A model generated the notes under the pieces. It did not search any database. It saw only the letters and a list, made by a program, of their open reading frames with translations, and had not been told where the DNA came from. Shown piece by piece: positions 7,559 through 16,426 of a stretch of DNA of 20,896 nucleotides. How positions within the stretch are numbered: the stretch's first letter is position 1; each line of letters opens with the position of its first letter. This DNA comes from CALVGQ01 sp964369385 (GTDB lineage: Bacteria > Bacillota_I > Bacilli_A > Erysipelotrichales > Erysipelotrichaceae), in assembly GCA_964369385.1 (NCBI GenBank), contig CAYJEY010000028.1:1-20896 (forward strand), in the 5' to 3' direction. The translations under genes were made by a program, and so were the position numbers.

Positions 7559-8716
7559 ATGGCACGAGTAATATTTCACATTGATTTAAATTCTTTTTTT
7601 GCAAGTGCGGAAGAAGTACTTAATCCTGCATTAAGAGGAAAACCTGTAGTTGTGAGTGGACATACACGTAGAAGTGTTGTCTCTACAGCAAATTATGAAG
7701 CTAGAAAATACGGTGTGAGATCTGCTATGCCCGTCCAACAAGCTTTAAAACTATGTCCTGGTTTAATTGTAGTAGAAGGACACTATCGTTTTTATGAAGA
7801 TTTATCTGATAAGTTTATACAATCAATTAAAACTTATACACCACTAGTTGAGCAAGCTTCAATTGATGAGTGTTATGCTGATATGACTGACATCATAAAA
7901 AACTATGAAAAACCATTAGATTTAGCATGGCAAATTCAACAGAATCTTTTCCATGACTTGCACTTAAAGTGTTCTATTGGAGTTGCACCAAACAAATCTT
8001 TAGCAAAAGTTGCAAGTGACATGAGAAAGCCTATGGGTATTACTGTACTACGAAAACAAGAAGTGCACTCAAAACTATGGCCACTTGCAGTTGAAGATTT
8101 ACAAGGAATAGGAAAAAAAACAGCACCAGCTCTTCATAAACTGGGCATTAAGACAATCAAAGATTTAGCAACTTATGAAGATGTGCAACGATTAAAAATT
8201 GTGTTAGGAAAAAATACAGCAAATATGATCGCGAAAGCTAATGGAGAGGGAAGTGACCAAATTGTCATGAATCACGATATTAAATCCTTGTCTCAAAGTA
8301 CTACTTTTTTAGTAGATATCACTGAATATCAAGAATGCATTCAAGTTTTTAAATCCTTATCTAAACAATTATCAAAACGAATGATTGATAGTGGTGTAAA
8401 GGGTGATACAATTTCAATATCCGTACGCTATTATGATTTTAATACTATAGTTAGATCGAAGAAAATTAATATGCTTACCTACAATGATGTTGAAATTTAT
8501 GAAGCAGCGCTTTCTGTCTTTGATGAAAATCAATCAGAGAATGCTATTCGACATTTAGGTATTCATATTGGAAATTTAAAGAAAATTAGTGAGATTACTC
8601 ATCAATTAAGTTTGTTTGATGAATACGTAGTAAATGAAACAGATAATTTAATTGATCAACTAAATAAGCAACTCAATGATAAGCACTTTAAAAGAGCATC
8701 CGAGATAAAAAAATAA
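7559..8716 (+). CDS. dinB: DNA polymerase IV, Y-family translesion polymerase
   Basis: This is a 385-residue error-prone polymerase that copies past damaged bases. The palm carries the metal-binding D9 (FHIDLNSFFA) and D103-E104 (QASIDECYADM), with an aromatic steric-gate residue at about position 13-14. The finger motif SVVSTANYEARKYGVRSAMP (39-58) is typical of the family. A helix-hairpin-helix thumb region (DLQGIGKKTAPALHKLGI) and a little-finger domain follow. QLSLF at 349-353 is a sliding-clamp binding motif. The ATG at 7559 follows AGGAGG at good spacing. It heads a plus-strand run with spoIIM, xerD and deoB. I see no clear LexA box upstream. Length and catalytic residues are normal. 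Confidence 0.96.
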   Translation: MARVIFHIDLNSFFASAEEVLNPALRGKPVVVSGHTRRSVVSTANYEARKYGVRSAMPVQQALKLCPGLIVVEGHYRFYEDLSDKFIQSIKTYTPLVEQASIDECYADMTDIIKNYEKPLDLAWQIQQNLFHDLHLKCSIGVAPNKSLAKVASDMRKPMGITVLRKQEVHSKLWPLAVEDLQGIGKKTAPALHKLGIKTIKDLATYEDVQRLKIVLGKNTANMIAKANGEGSDQIVMNHDIKSLSQSTTFLVDITEYQECIQVFKSLSKQLSKRMIDSGVKGDTISISVRYYDFNTIVRSKKINMLTYNDVEIYEAALSVFDENQSENAIRHLGIHIGNLKKISEITHQLSLFDEYVVNETDNLIDQLNKQLNDKHFKRASEIKK

Positions 8717-8764
8717 CATACTATAAACACTTTCTCATACACTATAACAAAGGTGGTGGAGTTA

Positions 8765-9370
8765 GTGAAATACATAAAGCTTCTGTTTAAGCACGAAAAT
8801 ATTGTGCAATTTCTTTCAATTGTCTTTAGTGGTGGGATTATATGTGGTTTTTTATTAAGTTATTGGCTAGATATCGATATATTAAGTGCTATTTCATCAA
8901 GTATGTTTTCTACTGTATTAAGTGAAGTAGATCGTTCTCAATTTTTTTTGAGTCAGTTTACTACTAATATTGTGATTTGTGCTGTGATTTTATTTTTAGG
9001 ATTTTCTATTATAGGTATGCCCTTTATTGCCTTTATAATCTTTACTAAGGGTGTACAAATTGGGTTTTCTTCAGTAATGTATCTATTTACTTATCAGCTC
9101 CAAGGAATTATAGGCATCGTGCTCACTTTGATACCTCAGATTATATTTGAGGCCATCGCTGTGTTTATTATTGGGATTATTGCATTTCATTTGTCATTCA
9201 ATTTATTTAAAAGAACATTTTTTAATACCAAAGCAATCGTATGGAAAGAAATTGTTCATGATTATTTGAATACAGTGTTATTTGGTTTAGCACTAGTGTT
9301 ATTTTCATGTATACTTAAATCAACGTTAGTATTATATTTAATTGAAGTTTTATCTTTAACTAGTAGTTAG
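8765..9370 (+). CDS. spoIIM: Stage II sporulation protein M
   Basis: This 201-residue integral membrane protein has four to five hydrophobic segments. It has the SpoIIM hallmarks, notably the FTKGVQIGFSS stretch and the IIGIVLTLIPQIIFE segment. In Bacillus, SpoIIM forms the SpoIID-SpoIIM-SpoIIP complex that drives engulfment of the forespore by peptidoglycan remodelling. I place the start at GTG 8765, eight bases after GGTGG (8752-8756); a GTG at 8753 would overlap that ribosome site and add only four residues. The gene lies 48 bases after dinB and 10 bases before xerD, as in the conserved spoIIM-xerD-deoB block. No frameshift or truncation is visible. Confidence 0.93.
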   Translation: MKYIKLLFKHENIVQFLSIVFSGGIICGFLLSYWLDIDILSAISSSMFSTVLSEVDRSQFFLSQFTTNIVICAVILFLGFSIIGMPFIAFIIFTKGVQIGFSSVMYLFTYQLQGIIGIVLTLIPQIIFEAIAVFIIGIIAFHLSFNLFKRTFFNTKAIVWKEIVHDYLNTVLFGLALVLFSCILKSTLVLYLIEVLSLTSS

Positions 9371-9380
9371 GAGTGAGTTT

Positions 9381-10283
9381 ATGCAAATTCAATCGACATT
9401 AGAACAATTTAAGATTTTTTTGTCTTTTAATTTGTTTTTGAGTGAAAAAACGATTAGTGGTTATATGTATGATGTTAAGAGCTATACTCTTTATTTACAA
9501 GAAGAGAATATCCATGATCCAAGTAAAATAATGGCTCATCATATTATTGATTATCTTGACGAGTTGCAAGATCACTATGTTCAATCGAGTATTAGTCGTA
9601 TTGTGTCTTCAATTAAGTCATTTCATCGATTTTTATTTATTAAATATGAAGTTGATGATGTAGCAATTCATGTTGCCTCTCCAAAGCATACCAAGAAAAT
9701 CCCTATATATTGCACTGAAGATGAAATTGAAAGTATTCTAGGTTACTTTAAAGATGATGATATTGATTTTACATTTCATGCAATTTATGCCATGTTGTAT
9801 GGGTGTGGACTACGTATAAGTGAGTGTATGTCTTTAACCGTATCAAATGTTAATTTAGATGATGGCTTTATAAGAGTGCTTGGTAAACGAAATAAGGAGC
9901 GCTTAATTCCACTTCCTACAATGACACAAGAAACTTTAACTAGATATTTGAAAATAGTTCGCCCAAAACGATTAAAATTACCTACTTCTGCACTCTTTAT
10001 TAATGAAAAAGGAAAGAGTATCAGATGCGAAGTTGTTGAGAATATGCTAAAATGTATATGTCAAGAGTTGGGAATACAGAAAGTCATTACCCCACATAAA
10101 CTTCGTCATAGTTTTGCTACGCACTTATTAGATAATGAGACTGATTTAAGAGTAATTCAAGAATTATTAGGGCATAGTAGTATTAATACAACTGAGATTT
10201 ACACTCATGTTGATTCGAAGCGATTAAAAAGTGGGTATTTGAACTTTCATCCTTTAGCAAACACGGATGACGAAGAAGTATAG
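9381..10283 (+). CDS. xerD: Tyrosine recombinase XerD (RipX)
   Basis: This 300-residue recombinase would act with XerC at the dif site to resolve chromosome dimers. The N-terminal core-binding domain spans about 1-100. The catalytic domain holds the full set of active residues: R145 (GCGLRISE), K169 (LGKRNKE), H239 and R242 (HKLRH), H265 (LGHSS) and nucleophile Y274 (IYTHV). Position between spoIIM and deoB matches ripX of Bacillus, which supports a housekeeping Xer role rather than a mobile integrase. The start ATG 9381 has a GGAG site in the end of spoIIM. It is not closely similar to the three recombinases at 14660-19478, which have different domains and lengths. Confidence 0.92.
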   Translation: MQIQSTLEQFKIFLSFNLFLSEKTISGYMYDVKSYTLYLQEENIHDPSKIMAHHIIDYLDELQDHYVQSSISRIVSSIKSFHRFLFIKYEVDDVAIHVASPKHTKKIPIYCTEDEIESILGYFKDDDIDFTFHAIYAMLYGCGLRISECMSLTVSNVNLDDGFIRVLGKRNKERLIPLPTMTQETLTRYLKIVRPKRLKLPTSALFINEKGKSIRCEVVENMLKCICQELGIQKVITPHKLRHSFATHLLDNETDLRVIQELLGHSSINTTEIYTHVDSKRLKSGYLNFHPLANTDDEEV

Positions 10284-10292
10284 GAGGTACTT

Positions 10293-11474
10293 ATGAAGTA
10301 CAAAAGAATATTTATAGTAGTAATGGACTCAGTAGGTGTAGGAGCTATGCCAGACGCGAAGGAATATGGAGATGAGGGTGCTGATACCCTGGGACACATT
10401 GCAAGCGCTGTGGGTGGTTTAAACTGCCCAAACATGGAAAAGCTAGGTTTTGGAAACTTACATAAAACTGAAGGTATTGAACCAGTGAAAGATATTCGTA
10501 GTTATTATACAAAAATGTTAGAAAAATCAATTGGTAAAGATACAATGACTGGACATTGGGAAATGATGGGACTTTATATTGATAGTCCATTTAAAACATT
10601 CACTGACACAGGATTCCCACAAGATTTATTAGATGAATTGTCAGAACGTACTGGACATAAAATTGTCGGAAATATTTCAGCATCAGGTACAGAAATCATT
10701 AAAGATTGGGGTGTCCATCACATGCAAACTGGAGATATGATTGTTTACACATCTGCAGATTCTGTACTTCAAATTTGTGGTCATGAAGAAACATTTGGTT
10801 TAGATGAACTGTATCGTTGTTGCGAAATCGCGCGTGATATTACAATGAAAGATGAATGGAAAGTAGGACGTATTATTGCTCGTCCATTCGTAGGAGATAC
10901 GCCAGAGAATTTCAAACGAACTTCTAATCGTCATGACTATGCCCTTAAACCATTTGCAACAACTGTTTTAGATAATTTAAAAGCTGCAAAATATGATGTA
11001 ATTAGCGTTGGAAAAATCAACGACATCTTTGATGGTGAAGGTGTAAGCGAATCTAATAAAAGTAAAAGTAATGAACACGGAATGGAAATCACAATTGATA
11101 TTGCAAAGCGTGATTTTACTGGATTGTGTTTCGTAAATTTAGTTGACTTTGATGCTTTATGGGGACACCGTCGTAATCCTGAAGGATACGCTAAAGAGCT
11201 TGAGCTATTCGATAAGCAATTAGGACAATTAGTAGACCACTTAAATGATGATGATTTATTGATTTTAACAGCTGACCATGGAAACGACCCAACTTTTTAT
11301 GGAACTGATCACACTCGTGAAATGGTCCCATTAGTGATGTATTCTAAATCTTTCAATGGGGGAGGTTTACTAGCACCTACTGATTCGTTTGCTGCTCTCG
11401 GCGCGACAGTGGCTGAAAACTTTGGTGTTCAAGCACCAGAGCATGGAAAATCAATTTTAAGTGATTTGAAATAA
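10293..11474 (+). CDS. deoB: Phosphopentomutase
   Basis: This 393-residue enzyme of the alkaline phosphatase superfamily interconverts ribose-1-phosphate or deoxyribose-1-phosphate with the 5-phosphate, linking nucleoside breakdown to sugar metabolism. The metal and active-site motifs are clear: VMDSVGVGAMPD with D12, GKDTMTGHWE with the phosphorylated Thr at position 84, VDFDALWGHRR, and ADHGNDPTFYGTDHTRE near the C-terminus. Length and motifs match the Bacillus DeoB/Drm type. The ATG at 10293 follows AGGAGG, nine bases after xerD. In Bacillus a purine nucleoside phosphorylase gene follows; here a terminator and a helicase gene follow instead. Confidence 0.97.
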   Translation: MKYKRIFIVVMDSVGVGAMPDAKEYGDEGADTLGHIASAVGGLNCPNMEKLGFGNLHKTEGIEPVKDIRSYYTKMLEKSIGKDTMTGHWEMMGLYIDSPFKTFTDTGFPQDLLDELSERTGHKIVGNISASGTEIIKDWGVHHMQTGDMIVYTSADSVLQICGHEETFGLDELYRCCEIARDITMKDEWKVGRIIARPFVGDTPENFKRTSNRHDYALKPFATTVLDNLKAAKYDVISVGKINDIFDGEGVSESNKSKSNEHGMEITIDIAKRDFTGLCFVNLVDFDALWGHRRNPEGYAKELELFDKQLGQLVDHLNDDDLLILTADHGNDPTFYGTDHTREMVPLVMYSKSFNGGGLLAPTDSFAALGATVAENFGVQAPEHGKSILSDLK

Positions 11475-11481
11475 TTTAACG

Positions 11482-11509
11482 GCTAGTAGAGAAATCTACT
11501 GGCTTTTTT
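11482..11509 (+). terminator. Terminator after deoB
   Basis: GCTAGTAGA (11482-11490), a GAAA tetraloop and TCTACTGGC (11495-11503, one G-U pair) form a stem followed by six T. It probably ends the dinB-spoIIM-xerD-deoB transcript. The helicase gene starts only 30 bases later with no obvious promoter of its own, so it may depend on read-through. Confidence 0.88.
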
Positions 11510-11538
11510 AACAAATTAATAATAGGGAGGATATATGA

Positions 11539-14082
11539 ATGTCATTGAAAAAATTAAAGTTTAAATATACATGGAGAAATTCACAAGAAAAGATACTTCG
11601 CTCCTTATTACAACATCAAAAAGATCAGCGTATTCATATTGTAGCAGCTCCCGGTTCAGGAAAAACAACTCTAGGTATTGAGTTAGCTGCACGTGTTGGC
11701 AAAACATGCATTGTTCTTGTACCAAACATTGCAATTCGTGAACAGTGGCTAAACAGAATAAAAGATAGTTTCTTAGAAGATAATGAAGACTTAAATAGTT
11801 TCGTTAGTACAAATTTATTTGAACCACGTGAAATGACTATTATCACATATCAATCGTTAGATTATTTTATGAAGAGTGAATCAAAAGAGCAAGCGTTTGT
11901 TATTAAAAGTTTTCAAAAGTTAAAGCTAGGATGTCTATGTTTAGATGAAGCACATCACTTAACAAATGAATGGTGGCAATCGCTTAATTTCTTTCTTGAC
12001 TCATTTAACGATTGTTTTAAAATTTCACTAACTGCGACCCCACCTTATGACAGTGATGAAAAAAAATGGCAGCGCTACATTGATTTATGTGGTCCAATAG
12101 ATGAGGAAATATTTGCGCCAGAACTAGTAAGAGAAGGGAGTCTATGTCCTCATCAAGATTATTTAGTTATAAGTTATCCAACTCAACAAGAGTTAAAGAA
12201 AATCTATGAAATAAAAGAGAATAGTAAGCATATTCTTGAACAAATTGATTATTCATTATTGGATATTATCATTTGCACACATCCATGTATTACTATGCCA
12301 GAGCAAAACTTGGATAAAATGCTACACTTAGATCATTATTTGCTATTCTTTCTCATTTATTTAAAGTCGCGCTCATTACCTATTCCCAAAGAATATTATG
12401 CATTTATTGATATAAACTCACTTGGATCAATTAATTTGAATGTAATGGAAATACTTCTTCAACAATGGCTCATTGATGACTGCAACTCATTTCAGGACCC
12501 AACTAATTACTTAAAAGAGCTCAAAAATCAATTTAATACTGCAGGATGTATCAAAAATAAGAAAATTTATCTATCTCAACATCCAGAAATTTCTAAACTT
12601 CTCTCAACTAGCAAAGAGAAACTCAATAGCATTATAAAAATTATTCGTATGGAACAAAAACTTCTTCAAGAAGAACTTCGCTTACTTGTATTATGTGATT
12701 ATATCAAACAGGACCATCTCCATTTAATAGGAGATGAAAAGATTGAGATACTTGATTTTGGCATAGTTCCAATCTTTGAAAAAATTAGAAGGGAAGTTTC
12801 AAGCACAACACTGCTCGGGACACTTAGTGGGAGTATTATCATCGTGAATGAAGTGGCTATGAAACGATTAATTGAAATTTGCGAAGAAAATGAGGTTTAT
12901 TTTAGTTCAAAACAATTGAATAACACAAGCTATTACTTAGTCGAATTTCACAAAAAAAACAATTTAAGTGTTCCAATCATTACCCAATTATTTGAAGAAG
13001 GGTATATTCAAATTTTGGTTGGAACAAAAAGTTTATTGGGAGAAGGTTGGGATGCCCCTTGCATAAACAGTTTAATTTTAGCTTCGTTTGTTGGGAGTTA
13101 TATGCTAAGCAATCAAATGAGAGGTCGCGCTATAAGATGTGATAAAAACAAGCCAGATAAGGTAAGCAATATATGGCATCTTGCATGTATCAGCAAATTT
13201 GACGATGAAGAAATACAAATGATGAGTAGAAGATTTGATGCTTTTTTAGGATTAAACTATGTTGCAACTACAATTGAAAGTGGTATTGGGCGAATAGGTA
13301 TAAATACTGAAAACTATCAAGAATTAAATATTGATGAACACAATCATAACTCTTTTGAATTAGCAATGCAACGAGACACCTTACGTAAAAGATGGCAAGC
13401 AACAATGAACCAAGATAAAATTGGGATGCAGGTTATCGAGATAGTAGAGCTCGAGTCACATCTTAAAGAAAGACAAAAGTTACGAAGAATTGACTACATA
13501 CTTGCTTCCTGTATACTCGGTATAATGGGATTCATCTACATAAATACAGTTCAGATCATTAATATTGTTTTGCTTTTAACTACGCTACTCTTACTAATGC
13601 ATCGTCTTAATAAAATTTTGTTTCCGAAGTATTACTATCAGCACCTTGCTAAAGCAGTACTAAGCACACTCAAAATTTCTAATAAATTAGAGCAAAATTC
13701 AGATGTAAATGAAAGGGTAGAGCTTCATCAGGGGAAGATTCAAATATATTTAGAGTCCGATAGCACAAGAGATAAAGAACTCTTTGCAAAATGTGTAAGT
13801 GAAATCTTTTTACCATTAAATAATCCTAGATACATTATTAAAAAATCATTTGATACAAAAAGTATTTTAGTTGTACCAAGTGAATTTGCATCAAAAAAAC
13901 AAGATGCTATGCAATTTCACTTAGCCGTCAAAAAAGTATGGCCATTGAGTAAACTTATATTCACAAGAAATTTTAATGCTCGAGTTACTTTAATGAAAGT
14001 TCGTTCTCAAAATTTAATGAGTTACGAAGCAAAGTCAAAGATGGCACACCAAGTTAGACGAATTAAGTCAGTTAAATATTAA
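11539..14082 (+). CDS. SF2 DEAD/DEAH helicase with a predicted membrane hairpin
   Basis: This 847-residue protein has a superfamily 2 helicase core. Lobe 1 carries Walker A APGSGKTT (37-44), LDEAHH (135-140) and LTATPP (164-169). Lobe 2 carries GEGWDAP (501-507) and QMRGRAIR (526-533). About 300 residues of mostly helical sequence separate the lobes, far more than in a minimal helicase. After the core, two hydrophobic segments (about 652-668 and 671-689) form a likely membrane hairpin, followed by about 155 residues rich in basic patches. A membrane-linked SF2 helicase is unusual. The gene starts at ATG 11539, eight bases after GGGAGG; another ATG at 11535 is out of frame. Function is unknown: DNA transport, repair at the membrane or defence are possibilities. 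I know of no characterised protein with this exact layout. Confidence 0.88.
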   Translation: MSLKKLKFKYTWRNSQEKILRSLLQHQKDQRIHIVAAPGSGKTTLGIELAARVGKTCIVLVPNIAIREQWLNRIKDSFLEDNEDLNSFVSTNLFEPREMTIITYQSLDYFMKSESKEQAFVIKSFQKLKLGCLCLDEAHHLTNEWWQSLNFFLDSFNDCFKISLTATPPYDSDEKKWQRYIDLCGPIDEEIFAPELVREGSLCPHQDYLVISYPTQQELKKIYEIKENSKHILEQIDYSLLDIIICTHPCITMPEQNLDKMLHLDHYLLFFLIYLKSRSLPIPKEYYAFIDINSLGSINLNVMEILLQQWLIDDCNSFQDPTNYLKELKNQFNTAGCIKNKKIYLSQHPEISKLLSTSKEKLNSIIKIIRMEQKLLQEELRLLVLCDYIKQDHLHLIGDEKIEILDFGIVPIFEKIRREVSSTTLLGTLSGSIIIVNEVAMKRLIEICEENEVYFSSKQLNNTSYYLVEFHKKNNLSVPIITQLFEEGYIQILVGTKSLLGEGWDAPCINSLILASFVGSYMLSNQMRGRAIRCDKNKPDKVSNIWHLACISKFDDEEIQMMSRRFDAFLGLNYVATTIESGIGRIGINTENYQELNIDEHNHNSFELAMQRDTLRKRWQATMNQDKIGMQVIEIVELESHLKERQKLRRIDYILASCILGIMGFIYINTVQIINIVLLLTTLLLLMHRLNKILFPKYYYQHLAKAVLSTLKISNKLEQNSDVNERVELHQGKIQIYLESDSTRDKELFAKCVSEIFLPLNNPRYIIKKSFDTKSILVVPSEFASKKQDAMQFHLAVKKVWPLSKLIFTRNFNARVTLMKVRSQNLMSYEAKSKMAHQVRRIKSVKY

Positions 14083-14222
14083 AAAAATGGATAATATATA
14101 TTATGCGCTATACCGCAGGTTTGCTTTTTGTCAAATTTTCAGTTAACCTTTAGTATAGGCGAAATACGAACAAAAGTGTCAAAAATTGAGCAATTTCAAA
14201 ATTTGACACTTTTTTGGTAGTT
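14083..14222. other. Inverted-repeat-rich boundary, candidate end of the recombinase element
   Basis: This 140-base region between the convergent helicase and TnpC-like genes contains a 14-base palindrome ATAATATATATTAT (14091-14104). It also holds imperfect arms CGCTATAC (14106-14113) and GTATAGGCG (14153-14161), and the terminator hairpin at 14172-14215. TGTCAAA occurs twice directly (14129-14135, 14177-14183) and once inverted (14202-14208). Tyrosine recombinases bind short imperfect inverted sites, so the end of the element is likely here. No matching end can be compared because the distal end is not identified. Confidence 0.35.
14172..14215. terminator. Bidirectional terminator between helicase and recombinase cassette
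   Basis: AAAAGTGTCAAA (14172-14183) and TTTGACACTTTT (14202-14213) form a perfect 12-base stem. A nested AAATTG/CAATTT pair (14183-14188, 14191-14196) lies in the loop. Both strands continue into T runs, so it can end the plus-strand helicase transcript and the minus-strand recombinase cassette. It could also serve as a recombinase binding site. Confidence 0.7.
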
Positions 14223-14684
14223 TTATGACATCAATGATGTATTTGAACTACTTTTTAATTTCATTTTTAAACTACTATTTTCCTGACTAATTTCGTCAAT
14301 GATATTACGTAATCTCTCTAATTCAATTTCATTTTCGGATAGACGCTTTATGGCTTTTCCAAGCGTTAAATCCTCAGAATCTTTGATGTAGTGATTTACT
14401 TGAGTTTTCATGTATTGGTCCAATATTGAATCGCATTCACGAATGTACATGACTAAGCTTTTATGGTTGTAAAGTGTTTGTCTTGTTAGTCCTAATTGAT
14501 CAGCGATTTGATTCATTGTAAGTTTCTTCGTATTTATTTTTTTAAATACCTCTGCAAAGTTATTTTGTAACTCTTCGTACAACTCAGCAACTTGGCTAAT
14601 CAACTTTTTCTCCTTAGGAGTTAACACAGAGTAATCGATGTTTATTTTTGTTAATACTTTCACAATGTCTTTGTGTTTAACCAT
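14223..14684 (-). CDS. TnpC-like helix-turn-helix/coiled-coil accessory protein
   Basis: This 153-residue protein closes the recombinase cassette. A helix-turn-helix is visible at about 55-75 (LTMNQIADQLGLTRQTLYNH), resembling the DNA-binding helix pair of resolvases and TetR-like repressors. A Glu/Arg/Leu-rich coiled coil follows at about 117-145, with a Ser-rich tail. Small proteins of this layout follow the large recombinase genes in Tn554-type elements, where TnpC affects transposition frequency and orientation. The assignment rests on size, order and motifs. The ATG at 14684 has AAGGAGG upstream and overlaps the end of the preceding recombinase by 25 bases, so translation is probably coupled. 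Confidence 0.75.
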   Translation of the reverse strand: MVKHKDIVKVLTKINIDYSVLTPKEKKLISQVAELYEELQNNFAEVFKKINTKKLTMNQIADQLGLTRQTLYNHKSLVMYIRECDSILDQYMKTQVNHYIKDSEDLTLGKAIKRLSENEIELERLRNIIDEISQENSSLKMKLKSSSNTSLMS

Positions 14685-16426
14685 TTTTGAGCCTCCTTTT
14701 CAATATTTTCTAAGTCGTTAATAACAAATTCAAGACTTGGATGTTTTAGCAGTATCTTCTCTTCTCCTTGCTTCCCTAATTCAATACGAAGTTGTTCGAT
14801 TTCAGGTAGAACTTTATCTTTTAGAATTTTTTGGCATTTGACAAGTTCCCTTTCGCTATCCCTTTTAAACCCTTCTTTCTTGTTATGTAGGTGTGTTTTG
14901 AAACACTGTTGTGCAACATTCCAATCATAATCTAAATTGAAATAGAAGAAGCATTGATTAGGACAAATATTGTATGCACATAAAAATTCATTTGTATTTG
15001 CATCATGTTCACACAGTCTGTTCGATGCGGTTTTAATACATGCACCACCAGATTTAATTCGAACTGCAATTCTACTCTCAAATTTTGTTATCAAGTCGTC
15101 AATGCTCTCTGAAACATTTAATTTATTCTTATCCAAAAAGTCATCAATAATTTGGTTATACATATTTGAGCGACTACCCATTACTTTTATTTTGTCTTCC
15201 AAAATCTCTTTTTCGAGTTCTTCTACAATTTTAAATTCATCAATTTTTGCTGTCGGAAAGATGTAATACCCTAACATCTTTTCATCTCGATGTCCTAAAT
15301 ACTTTGAAACTTCTATTTCATTGAGGCCTGCTCGTGAGATTTGAGTAGCAACATACACTCTAAATTGTCTGAATATTGGTACAGGTATTTCTTTATACAT
15401 TCCTTCAAATTTTTTAGAATTAAATGTATTGATTTGTAATTCATCTTTATTTTTGTAGCAATACATTCGTAAACGTAGAGCCAATTTATCAGGATGAATA
15501 TATTGACCAGTTAAATATTCGCCGCGTTCATCATCTCTTTCTATGTATTTTATAACATCCGATACTGACTTATTGACAACTTTACGAACGGTTTCTACAG
15601 GGGGATTTTTCCCTTTGACTTTACTTTTGGAGTTTGTATGAACAATTACATACAACATATCGTTTCCTATTTGTTTTTCCTCTAAACAACCTTTCTTTAA
15701 TTTTGATAATTCATTTCTTCGCATACCTGACTGAGTCGATATATAGATTAGCGCATAAATTTTTCGAGTATAACTATCTATTGTTTCATCGAAAATATCT
15801 TTGTATAATTTCGCTTGTAGTAAGTTATAAAACTCCTGAGGTAATAAACCTGTCTTATTCGCAATTTGTTCATTTTTTATGCGTTTTTGTTGCGCATAAT
15901 TATTCTGCAATCTACTTAGTAATTTTTTGTCAAACTTATACTTTGTTAATAAAGTATAAAATTTTAATAATTTATCAATTGAGTAGCGATAGTTTTCGCA
16001 AGTTCTTAATGTATGATGCTTCTGCTGCTTTTTAATGTATTTTTCGTAGTAAGGTCCTGTAAGTAAAGTCAGAGAATTATAACCATCCTTAGAAAATTGA
16101 ACTACAAATTTTTTTGCATTCATCAGTACTATGTAGGCATTTCGAGATGGTGGTCGATAATCGTGAAGCAAGTCGATTGCAAACATCTTCATTAAGTCAA
16201 TATAAGCTGTAGGAACCTCTTTAAAATTTAGCTTGTAAGTATCCTCATTCGCTTGCATTAACTTGCTTAAATCCCAAATATTATTCTCATAACTAATCTC
16301 AATTCCTTGATAAAAAAAACTTTTTTTGAGAAAATCAACCGAGACCCCCGACTTTTGAAATGATGAGTTAAGTTGTTTGGTAAAATCTTGTGAAAAGTAA
16401 ATTTCTACTTGTTTAGTTTGTGACAT
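14660..16426 (-). CDS. TnpB-like tyrosine recombinase, second copy
   Basis: This is a 588-residue tyrosine recombinase with an N-terminal DNA-binding region, a catalytic domain at about 200-400 and a long C-terminal extension. Active residues: R236 (SGMRRNEL), a Lys-rich beta hairpin (TNSKSKVKGK), R356 (FRQFR), H379 (YLGHR) and nucleophile Y388. The histidine normally three residues before the second arginine is Arg here (R353). The tail carries C463, C472 and a C-x4-C-P-x2-C motif (483-492) like those in Tn554-type TnpB proteins, possibly binding zinc, then a helical end. I start it at ATG 16426, preceded by a purine-rich AGGGGGA; the upstream extension overlaps the preceding gene. It overlaps that gene by 14 bases and the next by 25. 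Specificity and substrate site are unknown. Confidence 0.85.
   Translation of the reverse strand: MSQTKQVEIYFSQDFTKQLNSSFQKSGVSVDFLKKSFFYQGIEISYENNIWDLSKLMQANEDTYKLNFKEVPTAYIDLMKMFAIDLLHDYRPPSRNAYIVLMNAKKFVVQFSKDGYNSLTLLTGPYYEKYIKKQQKHHTLRTCENYRYSIDKLLKFYTLLTKYKFDKKLLSRLQNNYAQQKRIKNEQIANKTGLLPQEFYNLLQAKLYKDIFDETIDSYTRKIYALIYISTQSGMRRNELSKLKKGCLEEKQIGNDMLYVIVHTNSKSKVKGKNPPVETVRKVVNKSVSDVIKYIERDDERGEYLTGQYIHPDKLALRLRMYCYKNKDELQINTFNSKKFEGMYKEIPVPIFRQFRVYVATQISRAGLNEIEVSKYLGHRDEKMLGYYIFPTAKIDEFKIVEELEKEILEDKIKVMGSRSNMYNQIIDDFLDKNKLNVSESIDDLITKFESRIAVRIKSGGACIKTASNRLCEHDANTNEFLCAYNICPNQCFFYFNLDYDWNVAQQCFKTHLHNKKEGFKRDSERELVKCQKILKDKVLPEIEQLRIELGKQGEEKILLKHPSLEFVINDLENIEKEAQKWLNTKTL

Noticed and set aside
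10247..11846. Minus-strand open frames over deoB and the helicase gene
   Set aside because: They are antisense to clear coding sequence with full motifs and have no independent support.
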